Source: JASBRS01 sp964496495
GTDB lineage: Bacteria > Deinococcota > Deinococci > Deinococcales > Trueperaceae
NCBI GenBank assembly: GCA_964496495.1
Contig: CAZBZU010000015.1
Location: forward strand, 1-64,000
Length of the DNA stretch: 64,000 nt
Direction: 5' to 3'
This document shows positions 16,437 to 24,626 of this stretch, one piece after another. Positions within the stretch are counted from its first letter, which is position 1. Every line of letters starts with the position of its first letter. A program made the translations under genes and the position numbers. Under the pieces are notes generated by a model. The model did no database searches. It saw only the letters and a list, made by a program, of their open reading frames with translations, and was not told where the DNA came from.

Positions 16437-18818
16437 CTACTGTCCACGCTCGCGGACGGCCGCCGCCAGGTCCATCCGGTCTACGCTGGCGAGCGCCGGC
16501 CACTGCGACGCCAGCGCGGCCAGCACCACGGCCGCCACGGCTACCGCCCAGGTGAGCGGCGTGACGTGCAGGTCGAAGCGGAACATGTCGCTGTTGAATG
16601 ACGCCATGAACACGGCCGCGGTGAGGTAGGCGACGATCAGGCCGGGCACCAGCCCCAGCAGCACCAGCACCAGGTTCTCGCCGCCGACGATGGTGGCGAT
16701 CTGCCGCCGGCGCACGCCGGCCGCGCGCAGGTTGGCGAGCTCCGAAGAGCGCTCCGAGATGGCCACCGTCATGGTGCTGAAGATGAGCGCGAAGGCGAGG
16801 GCGGCGCCGAAGACCAGCATGACGCCGACGATCACGTAGAACAGCCCCATCAGGCGATTGGCCGCGACCGCCAGGCTATGGGTGTCGATGACGGCGACCA
16901 CGCCCGGGATGCCTTCGAGACGCTGGCGCATGGCGGCGCGGTCCACCCCGGCGCGGTAGCGCACAAGCGCGAGGTTGGGGTCGAGGGGAGGCAGGCTGGC
17001 AGCGTCGGCCCCGCCCGACGGGCTGGTACCGGTGACGGGAAGGGCGGCGTAGGCGAAGGTCCCGAGCGGCTCGTCGACGAAGCCGGCGACGGTCGTGTGC
17101 AGGCTGCGTTTGAGGTCCAGCAGGTCGAGCGTCACGGGGTCTCCCACCGACAGGTCGAGACGCCGCCGCAGCGCGGTGCCCAGCAACACCCCGTGGTCGG
17201 GCAGCGCCAGCGTGCGGTTGCCGCGGCCCAGGAAGCCGTGCATCTGCGTGTTGGGTCGGAGGGCGGTGAGCGCGGTGTCGTAGCTACCGCTGCTGGTGCG
17301 CACGACGGCGCGTGTCTGCAGGGCGGGCTCGACCGCCGCGACGCCTGTCTGGTCCGTGATGCGCTTGAGCATAGCGGCGTCCGCCGGACCCGTCAGGTAC
17401 ACCTGTGCGTCATCGCGCTGGACGCGGTCGAACTGCCGCGACAGGAGCACCTTGGTGGTGTCCAACATGCCGAGAGAGACCATCACCAGCACGAGCGAGA
17501 GCACCACCCCGGCGACCGTGGTCAAGCTGCGGCCGGGGCTGCGCAGAGCCCCGCGCAGCACCAGCTTCGACGAAGCTGGCAGCCGCGAGAGCACAGGCAC
17601 GAGGCGCTCCAGCGCGCTGGGTGCGCCGCGAGTAGGCGGCTGCACACCGCGCATGGCCTCGGCCGGCGGCACCCTGGAGGCGTCGAGCGCCGGCGCCAAG
17701 GCAGCGACCGCCACGGCGACGAGTGCCATGGCCACTCCGGACAGCGCCACCAGCGGGTGGGGCGTGATCACCGTCAGCGGGATCTTCAGGGCGCCGGTGT
17801 ACAGCCGCGAGATGACTATGGCCAGCCCCTCGCCGGCGAGGGCGCCCAGCACGCCTCCTACGGCGGCCGGGCCGACGCCGAGCGCAAGGTGGTGCAGCAG
17901 GATGGTACGTCGCCGGACGCCGTTGGCGCGGAGGCTGCCGATCAGCGAGCGCTGGCTGTGGACCAGGCGGCTGATGATCACGAACGCGGTGAAGGCGGCG
18001 GCGCCCAGGAAGAGGATCGGGAACATCAGCGCCATCTCGCCGAAGCCGGCCATGTCCTCGTGGAGGGCGGCGTTGGAGGGCTGGTCGGCTCGAGTGGTGA
18101 TGCTGGTCGCGCCGTGAGCTCGCGCGGCGGACTCGAGCCGCGTCATGACGGCCGGTCGGTCGGCCCCGGCCGCCACCGTCACCATGGCCTCGCGCCCATG
18201 ACCACCCGAAAGGAGCTGCAGCGGGCCGTCCGGTGCGAACACCACGCCGAAGTCCTGGGGCAGGGTGAGGATGTCCTGGCGGCTGCGGGCCGGCCAGAGA
18301 TACCCGGGCGAGGCGGCAACGCCGAGAATGGGCACCTTGGTCCAGCCGAACGGCGTTCGAAGCTGTAGCGTGTCGCCCGGTCCCAGATGGTAGTAGTCCG
18401 CCAGATGCTGCTCCACCAGCACCCCGCTCAGCCGGGCGGGGTCGAGGTAGCGGCCACGCAGCACCATGACCTGGTCGACGGCGGGCTGGTGCTGGGGTGG
18501 CATCCCCACCAGCCGCACGATGAAGCGGTGGTCGCCGACCCTGGCGTAGCTCTCGGTCACCGACCGGGTGGCCACCTGAGCCACCCCGGGTAGGGTTCGG
18601 GCCTCGTCGGAGAACCCGCCGACATCGCCGCCGGCCACCGTGAGGTCCGCGAAGTGGGTGCGGGCGAAGAGGGTGTCGTACGAGCTCAACAGGTTCCGGT
18701 AGGCGTCGTAGGAGGCACCGAACAGGGCAACCCCGAGGAACGTCGTCGCGATCACGGCGGCGAACTGCCCGCGACGGCGTAGGACGTCCCGCCACGCCTT
18801 GCGCCACCAGGCGCTCAC
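16437..18818 (-). CDS. FtsX/MacB-type ABC transporter permease
   Basis: A 793-residue permease with two FtsX-like halves. One helix near residues 18-38 (AAVIATTFLGVALFGAS) is followed by a large extracytoplasmic domain, three helices around 250-400, a fourth short linker, a second extracytoplasmic domain, and three final helices at ~680-785 (VIVGVMLVFGAALAFALIFS and following). ELANLRAAGVRRRQIATIVG is the typical cytoplasmic coupling loop. The GTG start at 18818 overlaps the ATPase stop (GTGA). Such proteins move lipoproteins, antimicrobial peptides or lipids out of the membrane by mechanotransmission; the substrate here is unknown. It is the last gene of a TetR-ATPase-permease operon. Confidence 0.85.
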   Translation of the reverse strand: MSAWWRKAWRDVLRRRGQFAAVIATTFLGVALFGASYDAYRNLLSSYDTLFARTHFADLTVAGGDVGGFSDEARTLPGVAQVATRSVTESYARVGDHRFIVRLVGMPPQHQPAVDQVMVLRGRYLDPARLSGVLVEQHLADYYHLGPGDTLQLRTPFGWTKVPILGVAASPGYLWPARSRQDILTLPQDFGVVFAPDGPLQLLSGGHGREAMVTVAAGADRPAVMTRLESAARAHGATSITTRADQPSNAALHEDMAGFGEMALMFPILFLGAAAFTAFVIISRLVHSQRSLIGSLRANGVRRRTILLHHLALGVGPAAVGGVLGALAGEGLAIVISRLYTGALKIPLTVITPHPLVALSGVAMALVAVAVAALAPALDASRVPPAEAMRGVQPPTRGAPSALERLVPVLSRLPASSKLVLRGALRSPGRSLTTVAGVVLSLVLVMVSLGMLDTTKVLLSRQFDRVQRDDAQVYLTGPADAAMLKRITDQTGVAAVEPALQTRAVVRTSSGSYDTALTALRPNTQMHGFLGRGNRTLALPDHGVLLGTALRRRLDLSVGDPVTLDLLDLKRSLHTTVAGFVDEPLGTFAYAALPVTGTSPSGGADAASLPPLDPNLALVRYRAGVDRAAMRQRLEGIPGVVAVIDTHSLAVAANRLMGLFYVIVGVMLVFGAALAFALIFSTMTVAISERSSELANLRAAGVRRRQIATIVGGENLVLVLLGLVPGLIVAYLTAAVFMASFNSDMFRFDLHVTPLTWAVAVAAVVLAALASQWPALASVDRMDLAAAVRERGQ

Positions 18819-19552
18819 CACGTCACCTCCGCCGCCTCGACCGGCTCGGCCACCGCCTCGGTCGCCACCACCTCCCCGGAGCGCATCCGCACCACGTGGT
18901 CGGCCATGCCGGCGATGGCGTTGTTGTGGGTCACCAGCACGGTGCTGAGGCCGTGGTTGCGGTTGAGGTCGCGGAGTAGGGACAGCACGCTGCGACCGGT
19001 ATCGAGGTCGAGCGCCCCGGTCGGCTCGTCGCAGAGAAGCAGCTTCGGGCCCTTGCTCAGCGCCCTCGCGATGGCCACGCGCTGCTGCTCGCCGCCGGAG
19101 AGGGCGGAGGGGAAGTGATGGAGGCGGTCGCCAAGGCCAACTCGCTCGAGCACGCCGCGGGCGTCGCCGGCGTGGCCGGTGAGCTCGGCGATCAACGCCA
19201 CATTCTCCAGCGCCGTGAGCGTCGGCACCAGGTTGAAGAACTGGAAGACGAAGCCGACGGTCGACCGCCGGTACTCCGTGAGGCTGCGCTCGTCGTCGCC
19301 GGCGATGTCCCTGCCGTCCACCAGCACCTCGCCCTGGCTGGGGCTGTCGATGCCGCCGACCACGTTCAGCAGCGTGGTCTTGCCTGAGCCGCTGGGCCCC
19401 AGAACCACGGTCATGGCCCCTGCAGGCAGCTCCAGATCGACCTGCTTGAGTGCATGCACCGGAACGGCTCCGCGATCGTAGGTCTTGCTCACCGACCGCA
19501 GCGTGACGGCCCCGCGGGCAGTGACCGGCGAGTCCTTGAAGGCTTGCGTCAT
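18815..19552 (-). CDS. ABC transporter ATPase, MacB/LolD type
   Basis: A 245-residue ATPase. Walker A GPSGSGKTTLLNVVGGID, Q-loop VFQFFNLVPTLTALENV, signature LSGGEQQRVAIARAL, Walker B LLLCDEPTGALD and the switch His in LVTHNNAIAG are intact. The SGGEQQR signature and the FQFFNL Q-loop are hallmarks of the MacB/LolD/FtsE subgroup. It overlaps the TetR gene at its start and the permease at its end by 4 bp each, so all three are translationally coupled and expression should follow TetR control. Confidence 0.88.
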   Translation of the reverse strand: MTQAFKDSPVTARGAVTLRSVSKTYDRGAVPVHALKQVDLELPAGAMTVVLGPSGSGKTTLLNVVGGIDSPSQGEVLVDGRDIAGDDERSLTEYRRSTVGFVFQFFNLVPTLTALENVALIAELTGHAGDARGVLERVGLGDRLHHFPSALSGGEQQRVAIARALSKGPKLLLCDEPTGALDLDTGRSVLSLLRDLNRNHGLSTVLVTHNNAIAGMADHVVRMRSGEVVATEAVAEPVEAAEVTW

Positions 19553-20175
19553 GACTCCTCCTTGGGCAGTAATGGATCCAGTGCGGCCGAGGCGGCCGCC
19601 ACATCGAGCTCCTCATCGAGCAGAACGTGAAGATACAGGCCATCCAGCACCGCGGCCAGCACCGTCGCCAGCCCCCGGGCGGCGGCCGCCTCCATGCCCT
19701 GGGCCTCGGCCCGTTCGGCGATCAGTCGGCGGAAGTCGCGCAGAATCGCGCGCATGGTCTCCTGCATCTCGGGGTCGTGGGCGGCCTGCAGCGTGGTCTC
19801 GATGATGATGCGGGCGGAACCGCTCGACGGGCCGGCCTGGGCCAGCCAGCGCATGGCGTCGCGGAACCCCTCGGCTAGGCTCCGCTCCCCGCCGAATGCC
19901 GAGAAGACGCCGGCGAACTCGGTCAGCAGTGCGTCGCTGGCGGCGCGAAGCAGGAGCGCTCGCTTGGTGCCGAAGTAGTAGTGCAGGAGGGCGTTGTTCA
20001 CGCTCGCTCGCTCGGCGACCATGCGGGTGGTCGTCCGGTTCCAGCCCACCTCGGCGATGAGCTCCTGGGTTGCCCTCAGGATTCTGGCGCGCGGGTCGGT
20101 GGCGCTCGCGTCGCCGCCGGCCCGCTCGCTGGGTGCTGGATGGGGGGAGCCGTCGTCGGTCACGCGCGTCGCCAC
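19549..20175 (-). CDS. TetR-family regulator of the downstream ABC system
   Basis: A 208-residue TetR-type repressor. After a ~25-residue disordered tail, the HTH is RILRATQELIAEVGWNRTTT to ALLHYYFGTKRALL; the rest is the helical ligand-binding domain. Because it is the first gene of the operon with the ABC ATPase and permease, and a large palindrome lies only 5 bp upstream, it very likely autoregulates and controls the transporter, with the inducer related to the exported compound. The GTG at 20175 has no ribosome-binding site; a second GTG at 20163 has GAGGTGG 8 nt upstream and may be the true start. Confidence 0.85.
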   Translation of the reverse strand: MATRVTDDGSPHPAPSERAGGDASATDPRARILRATQELIAEVGWNRTTTRMVAERASVNNALLHYYFGTKRALLLRAASDALLTEFAGVFSAFGGERSLAEGFRDAMRWLAQAGPSSGSARIIIETTLQAAHDPEMQETMRAILRDFRRLIAERAEAQGMEAAAARGLATVLAAVLDGLYLHVLLDEELDVAAASAALDPLLPKEES

Positions 20176-20180
20176 CTCGC

Positions 20181-20209
20181 TTAAGCAAGCGCTTTAAGCG
20201 CATGCTTAA
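20181..20209. promoter_or_regulatory. Palindromic TetR operator
   Basis: TTAAGCA (20181-20187) and TGCTTAA (20203-20209) are perfect outer arms, and GCGCTT (20189-20194) and AAGCGC (20196-20201) perfect inner arms, all centred on 20195; 13 of 14 symmetric pairs match. It ends 5 bp from the TetR start. It is AT-richer than its surroundings, as expected for promoter/operator DNA. Confidence 0.72.
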
Positions 20210-20353
20210 CGCCCAAGCCTACGGCGGCCGGCGGCCGCTGTCAAGGCGGCCCACCCCGGGAGGGTCGACCGCGCCCCTTGACGCCGGCCGCGGGGAAGAG
20301 CCCTCCACCAGGCCTGCCTGGCTGTCCGGCCCCGGGCTCGCGACGGGCCGCCC

Positions 20354-20382
20354 TTGTGGCGAGCGCCGCGCGGCGCTATGAT
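20354..20382 (+). promoter_or_regulatory. copZ-csoR promoter
   Basis: TTGTGG (20354-20359), 17-bp spacer, TATGAT (20377-20382). The predicted start near 20389 abuts the G-tract palindrome at 20391, so a bound CsoR would block the polymerase. Confidence 0.65.
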
Positions 20383-20390
20383 GGTGACAC

Positions 20391-20411
20391 CCACCCCCGG
20401 AGGGGGGGTGG
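20391..20411. promoter_or_regulatory. Probable CsoR operator (C-tract/G-tract inverted repeat)
   Basis: CCACCCCC (20391-20398) and GGGGGTGG (20404-20411) are perfect 8-bp inverted repeats with 5 nt between. CsoR/RcnR repressors bind G-tract inverted repeats of this kind, and a csoR gene follows. Derepression would occur when Cu(I) binds CsoR. Confidence 0.6.
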
Positions 20412-20425
20412 CAGCGGAGGCTTAC

Positions 20426-20629
20426 ATGACCCATCTGAAGGTTGACGGCATGACCTGTCACCACTGCGTGATGGCGGTGACCAAGGCTCTGGAGTCGGTG
20501 GACGGCGTGACCAGCGCGAAGGTCGACCTGGACGAAGGAAGCGCCGTGGTGGACGGAAACGGGGACGTGCAGGCGATGATCGCGGCGGTGCAGGAGGAGG
20601 GCTACCAGGCCTCCCTGCAGGGCGGCTGA
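20426..20629 (+). CDS. copZ: Copper chaperone, heavy-metal-associated (HMA) domain
   Basis: A 67-residue HMA ferredoxin-like domain with the Cu(I)-binding GMTCHHC (Cys11, Cys14), followed by AVTKALESVDGV and the C-terminal EEGYQA. It carries cytosolic copper, usually to a CopA ATPase, which is not in this window. The ATG at 20426 has GGAGG 5 nt upstream; the frame stays open earlier but crosses the promoter and operator. It is cotranscribed with csoR, whose start overlaps its stop (TGATG). Confidence 0.9.
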   Translation: MTHLKVDGMTCHHCVMAVTKALESVDGVTSAKVDLDEGSAVVDGNGDVQAMIAAVQEEGYQASLQGG

Positions 20630-20967
20630 TGACTGCCCAGCGCCCCCCGGGAACGACGCCCTTGCCGCGCAGCGCTCACGCTGCGGAGCATGGCATGCAG
20701 TTGGACCCGGCCACTCGCGAGGAATCGGTCCGCCGCCTGCGTAGCGCCAAGGGCCACCTCGAGGGCGTGCTGCGGATGCTCGAAGACCCGTCGGTGTACT
20801 GCGTCGACGTGCTCAAGCAGATCAAGGCCGTACAGGGGGCGCTGAGCAAGGTGAACGAGTCGGTGCTGCGGTCGCACGTGCGCGATCACGTCGCCACGGC
20901 CAGCCAGCGCGGCGATACCGACACCATCGTCGAGGAGCTCATGGAGGCCCTGAAGTACCGGACGTAG
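20629..20967 (+). CDS. csoR: Copper-sensing repressor CsoR
   Basis: A 112-residue all-helical CsoR/RcnR-family repressor. Metal ligands at family positions are Cys58, His83 and His87 (YC in DPSVYCVDV; HVRDH in RSHVRDHVAT), spaced 25 and 4 as in CsoR. The third ligand is His where Mycobacterium has Cys, the Cys-His-His set known from Thermus thermophilus CsoR. Tyr57 beside Cys58 is also conserved. The ATG overlaps the copZ stop; a second ATG at 20695 (GGAG upstream) would give the common ~90-residue form without the disordered N-terminus. It should repress its own operon via the palindrome at 20391-20411. Confidence 0.88.
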   Translation: MTAQRPPGTTPLPRSAHAAEHGMQLDPATREESVRRLRSAKGHLEGVLRMLEDPSVYCVDVLKQIKAVQGALSKVNESVLRSHVRDHVATASQRGDTDTIVEELMEALKYRT

Positions 20968-21003
20968 TGGCCTCGAGCGGAGGAGAGAGGAGGCGGGAGA
21001 AGC

Positions 21004-21525
21004 GTGCCCGATGAGCAGACGGCGGCCGGCGGCGGCAGCCCGCACCACCTGGTGCGCTACCTGGGTCACGTGCGACGCGAGTTCCGGCGGGCGCTCGACG
21101 GGATGACGACCGCCGACCTGGAGCGCCGACTTGGGAACCTCAACAGCGCGGCCTGGATCGTCGGGCACCTGGCGTGGCAGGAGCAGAGCTACTGGCTGAC
21201 GAGCCGGGATCGGGAGCCCGCCGCGGAGCTGTCCGGCTTCGCATCGGGGAAGCCCTCGTCGGACCCAGCCATCGCCACCATGCTCGCCGCCTGGGAACGT
21301 GTGACGGCCGCTGCCGACGGCTGGTTGACCGGCCTGGATGCAGGTGATCTCAGCGGTCACGTCAGCGGGCGGGAGCTGTTCGAGCACGAGAACATTGGCA
21401 CGCTACTCACGCGGGTCATCGGCCACTACTACCTGCACATCGGTCAGATCACGGTCATTCGCAAGCTCCTCGGCTACCCGGTGCCGGTCTTCGTGGGATC
21501 GCAGGCAGGCGCCAGCTATCCCTGA
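21004..21525 (+). CDS. DinB-superfamily four-helix protein
   Basis: A 173-residue DinB/YfiT-like protein (unrelated to polymerase DinB). Probable metal-binding histidines are in AAWIVGHLAWQEQSYWL and in GHYYLHIGQI, the usual three-His arrangement of this fold. Members are metal-dependent thiol transferases or hydrolases, often stress-induced; no specific substrate can be given. The GTG start has GGAGGCGGGAG just upstream. A strong 12-bp hairpin follows the stop by 23 nt. Confidence 0.75.
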   Translation: MPDEQTAAGGGSPHHLVRYLGHVRREFRRALDGMTTADLERRLGNLNSAAWIVGHLAWQEQSYWLTSRDREPAAELSGFASGKPSSDPAIATMLAAWERVTAAADGWLTGLDAGDLSGHVSGRELFEHENIGTLLTRVIGHYYLHIGQITVIRKLLGYPVPVFVGSQAGASYP

Positions 21526-21548
21526 CCTGCGCCTGGAAGTGCAGAAGA

Positions 21549-21585
21549 CCTCCCGACCGCACCTCGAGCAGGCGCGGTCGGGAGG
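21549..21585 (+). terminator. Terminator-like hairpin after the DinB-fold gene
   Basis: CCTCCCGACCGC (21549-21560) and GCGGTCGGGAGG (21574-21585) form a perfect 12-bp stem with a 13-nt loop; the following CAATAAGG has no T-run. Confidence 0.6.
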
Positions 21586-21844
21586 CAATAAGGGGATGAG
21601 ACGCTGCACGCGCGGGATCAGTCCGCGAGATCCGGGCAGACGTCCCTAGGCTCGCGCCCGACGACCGGGGGTGGTAGAGGCGCGACCCGTGGCAAGAGCC
21701 GTTGGGCTCGCCGAGGACATCATGACCGTGGCGTGAGAGATGGGCCCAGGGACGCCTGTCCTGTCGTGGCCGCCCGCAACCGCTGCCACGCGGCGGCGGT
21801 GGTAGACTGACGGCTCTGACGGAATCGCGCCCAGGGATGGTCTC
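21586..21844. other. Intergenic stretch before polA
   Basis: With the hairpin before it, this completes a gene-free stretch of 319 bases (21526-21844). I see no ORF with a ribosome-binding site and no RNA fold I recognise. TAGACT at 21803-21808 is a possible polA -10 box, but no convincing -35 is present 17 bp upstream. Confidence 0.4.
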
Positions 21845-24583
21845 GTGAAGAGCTTCTACCTCATCGACGGTCACGCCCAGCTGTTCCGCGCCTACTACGC
21901 GCCCTTCAGGCCGCTGACGTCGCCCTCGGGAGAGCCGGTGAAGGCGGTGTACGTGTTCACCCAGCTACTCCTGAGCATCCTCCTCAAGGAGCGGCCCGAG
22001 TACTTCGCCGTGGCCTTCGACGTGAGCGACAGCACCACACTGCGCAAGGGCTGGTACCCCGCGTACAAGGAGCACCGGGAGGAGTCTCCCGAGGACCTGG
22101 CGCCGCAGTACCGTCGCGTGCGCGCGGTGCTGGAGGCACTCGGGGTTCCGGTGTTCGAGCGGGAGGGATACGAGGCGGATGACGTGATCGCCACCATCGC
22201 GCGGCGCCTGGAGGGGGAAGACGTCGAGTTGCGCATCGCCAGCAAGGACAAGGATCTCTACCAGATCCTGACGCAGCGGGTGTGCCTCTGGGATCCGTCG
22301 AACGGGAACCTGGTCACGCCGGCCACGCTGCGTGAGGAGCACGGCTACGCCCCCGGACAAGCCGTCGACGTGCAGACGCTCACGGGAGACAGCGTCGACA
22401 ATGTTCCCGGCGCCAAGGGCGTGGGCACCAAGACGGCTGCCAAGTTGCTGCGTGAGTACGGCAGCGTCGACGAGGTCTATGCCAACCTGGAGCGCCTCAG
22501 CCCCAAGCTGCGCGAGAACCTCGAGGCGCACGGTCCCGACGTGGCGTTGACCCGCAAGCTGGTAACACTCGACGACCGCGTTCCCCTCGACTTCGACCTG
22601 GACGCCTGCCGAGCAAGCCGTCCCGCGCGCCAGGCGGTCGAGCCGATCTTCGAGGAGCTGGGCTTCCGCTCGCTGCTCGAGCAGCTCCCCGACGAGGCCT
22701 CGTCCAGCGGTCCGGGCGGTGGAGGTGCGGCCCCGGCCGCCGCACGGCCGCCTGTTGCCGGCTCGGGGGGTGCTCCTGGTTGGCGCCTGGTCGACGATGC
22801 CGCCGGACTGGAAGCCCTGGTCCGCGAACTGAAGGACCAGCCCGCCTTCGCGGTGGACACCGAGACGACCGCCTTGCGCGCCGCCGACGCCGACATCGTG
22901 GGGTACGCCTTCGCCTGGCGGGCTGGGGTGGGAGTGTACCTGCCGGTGCGCAGCCGCCACGGCTCGGTGCTGGAGCCCGAGCGGGCGGCGGAGGCGCTCG
23001 CGCCGTTGCTTGCCGATCCTGCCATCCTCAAGGTGGGCCAGAACCTCAAGTACGACATGATCGTGCTCGAGGGCGCCGGCCTGAGCCTGGCGAACCCGCT
23101 GTTCGACACCATGGTGGCGGCGTCGCTGCTCTACCCGGAGCGCCGCGCCTACAACATGGACGATCTCGCCCGTGACCTGCTGGGTCACACCACTATCCCC
23201 ATCAGCGCGCTGATCGGCAAGGGCAAGCAGCAGTCGAGCATGCTCGACGTGCCGCTGCCGCAGCTGGCGGAGTACGCGGCGGAGGACGCCGAGGTCACCT
23301 GGCGCCTGTATCAGGCGTTGGTCGCCGGCATCGACGCGGCCGACGGCGCCATGCAGGCGCTGTTCCGCGACGTGGAGATGCCGTTGGTGCGCGTGTTGGC
23401 GGGTATGGAGCGGGCGGGTGTGGCGCTCGACAGCGATCACCTGCGCGCCTATGGTCGCACGCTCGAGGGGCGCATCGAGGAGCTGAGGCGTGAGGCCTTC
23501 GCAGCCGCCGGCCGGGAGTTCAACCTCGACTCCCCCAAGCAGCTGGGAGAGGTCCTGTTTGACGAGCTGACCTTCCCCGTGATCAAGCGGACCAAGACCT
23601 CGCGCTCCACCGACGCCGAGGTCCTGCAGGCGCTGGCCGCGGAGACGGAGCATCCGCTGCCCGGCATCCTGCTGGCGTACCGAGAGCTCACCAAGCTACT
23701 CGGCACCTACCTGGTGCCGCTGCCGAACCTGGTCAGCGAACGCACCGGTAGGCTGCACGCCAGCTTCCACCAGACCGGCGCCGCCACCGGCCGGTTGTCG
23801 TCCAGCGACCCCAACATCCAGAACATCCCGGTGCGCAGCGAGGCCGGTCGCGAGATCCGCCGCGCCTTCCGAGCCGGTGGCGATGGCGAGCTGCTGCTGG
23901 CGGCGGACTACTCGCAGGTGGAGCTGCGCATGCTGGCCCACTTCTCGGAGGATGCGGAGCTGGTCAAGGCCTTCCGTGAAGGTCTCGACATTCATGCGTA
24001 TGTGGCGTCGCAGGTCTACGACGTGCCGCTGGCCGAGGTGAGCGCAGAGCAGCGGCGTGTGGCGAAGACGGTCAACTTCGGCATCGTCTACGGTCAGACG
24101 GCCTACGGGCTCGCCCGCACGCTGCATATCCCGACCGGCGACGCTGCGGCCTTCATCGACGCCTACAAGCAGCGTTACGCCGGCCTCGACCGCTTCCTCG
24201 AGGCCTGCGTGGCCCAGGCCGAGGAGCACGGCTACGTGGCCACCATCCTGGGACGCCGCCGACCGGTGCCGCAGGTCCGGTCCCGCAACCGAAACGTGCG
24301 CGCGCTCGGGGAACGCCTGGCCATCAACACCGTGATCCAGGGAAGCGCCGCGGACCTCATCAAGGTGGCGATGGTACGCCTGCACCGCCGCTTCGAGGAG
24401 GATCGCAGCGGCGCGCGGTTGCTGATCCAGGTCCACGATGAGCTGGTGGTCGAGACGCCGGAGGCGGTGGCGGAGCGGGTCCGCGAGCAGGTGGTGCGGG
24501 AGATGACCGAGGCTCTGCCGCTGAAGGTGCCGCTCAAGGTCGACGTGGGCCTGGCCCGCAACTGGCTGGAGGGGAAGATCTGA
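21845..24583 (+). CDS. polA: DNA polymerase I
   Basis: A 912-residue A-family polymerase for Okazaki fragment maturation and repair. Residues 1-~290 are the 5' nuclease (YLIDGHAQLFRAYYA, SKDKDLYQIL, TGDSVDNVPGAKGVG). The 3'-5' exonuclease domain keeps its metal ligands: DTE at 338-340, NLKYDM, and YAAEDAEVTW, so proofreading should be active, unlike in Taq polymerase. The polymerase domain has motif A DYSQVELR (Asp688), motif B RRVAKTVNFGIVYG (Lys741) and motif C VHDELV (His864-Asp865). An Ala/Gly/Pro linker at ~285-310 joins the nuclease to the Klenow part. GTG start; ribosome-binding site weak (CAGGG). Confidence 0.95.
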   Translation: MKSFYLIDGHAQLFRAYYAPFRPLTSPSGEPVKAVYVFTQLLLSILLKERPEYFAVAFDVSDSTTLRKGWYPAYKEHREESPEDLAPQYRRVRAVLEALGVPVFEREGYEADDVIATIARRLEGEDVELRIASKDKDLYQILTQRVCLWDPSNGNLVTPATLREEHGYAPGQAVDVQTLTGDSVDNVPGAKGVGTKTAAKLLREYGSVDEVYANLERLSPKLRENLEAHGPDVALTRKLVTLDDRVPLDFDLDACRASRPARQAVEPIFEELGFRSLLEQLPDEASSSGPGGGGAAPAAARPPVAGSGGAPGWRLVDDAAGLEALVRELKDQPAFAVDTETTALRAADADIVGYAFAWRAGVGVYLPVRSRHGSVLEPERAAEALAPLLADPAILKVGQNLKYDMIVLEGAGLSLANPLFDTMVAASLLYPERRAYNMDDLARDLLGHTTIPISALIGKGKQQSSMLDVPLPQLAEYAAEDAEVTWRLYQALVAGIDAADGAMQALFRDVEMPLVRVLAGMERAGVALDSDHLRAYGRTLEGRIEELRREAFAAAGREFNLDSPKQLGEVLFDELTFPVIKRTKTSRSTDAEVLQALAAETEHPLPGILLAYRELTKLLGTYLVPLPNLVSERTGRLHASFHQTGAATGRLSSSDPNIQNIPVRSEAGREIRRAFRAGGDGELLLAADYSQVELRMLAHFSEDAELVKAFREGLDIHAYVASQVYDVPLAEVSAEQRRVAKTVNFGIVYGQTAYGLARTLHIPTGDAAAFIDAYKQRYAGLDRFLEACVAQAEEHGYVATILGRRRPVPQVRSRNRNVRALGERLAINTVIQGSAADLIKVAMVRLHRRFEEDRSGARLLIQVHDELVVETPEAVAERVREQVVREMTEALPLKVPLKVDVGLARNWLEGKI

Positions 24584-24589
24584 GCCGCC

Positions 24590-24620
24590 CGGCGTCGGCC
24601 GCCATCTGCGGGTGACGCCG
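24590..24620. terminator. Possible terminator between convergent polA and GGDEF-EAL genes
   Basis: CGGCGTC (24590-24596) can pair with GACGCCG (24614-24620), a 7-bp stem with a 17-nt loop in the 43-bp convergent gap. No T-run. Confidence 0.35.
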
Positions 24621-24626
24621 TCGCGA

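Noticed and set aside
21965..23653. Long open frame (562 codons) on the strand opposite polA
   Set aside because: It is a high-GC shadow: histidine- and glutamine-rich translation, no ribosome-binding site, and it lies wholly across well-conserved polymerase I motifs.
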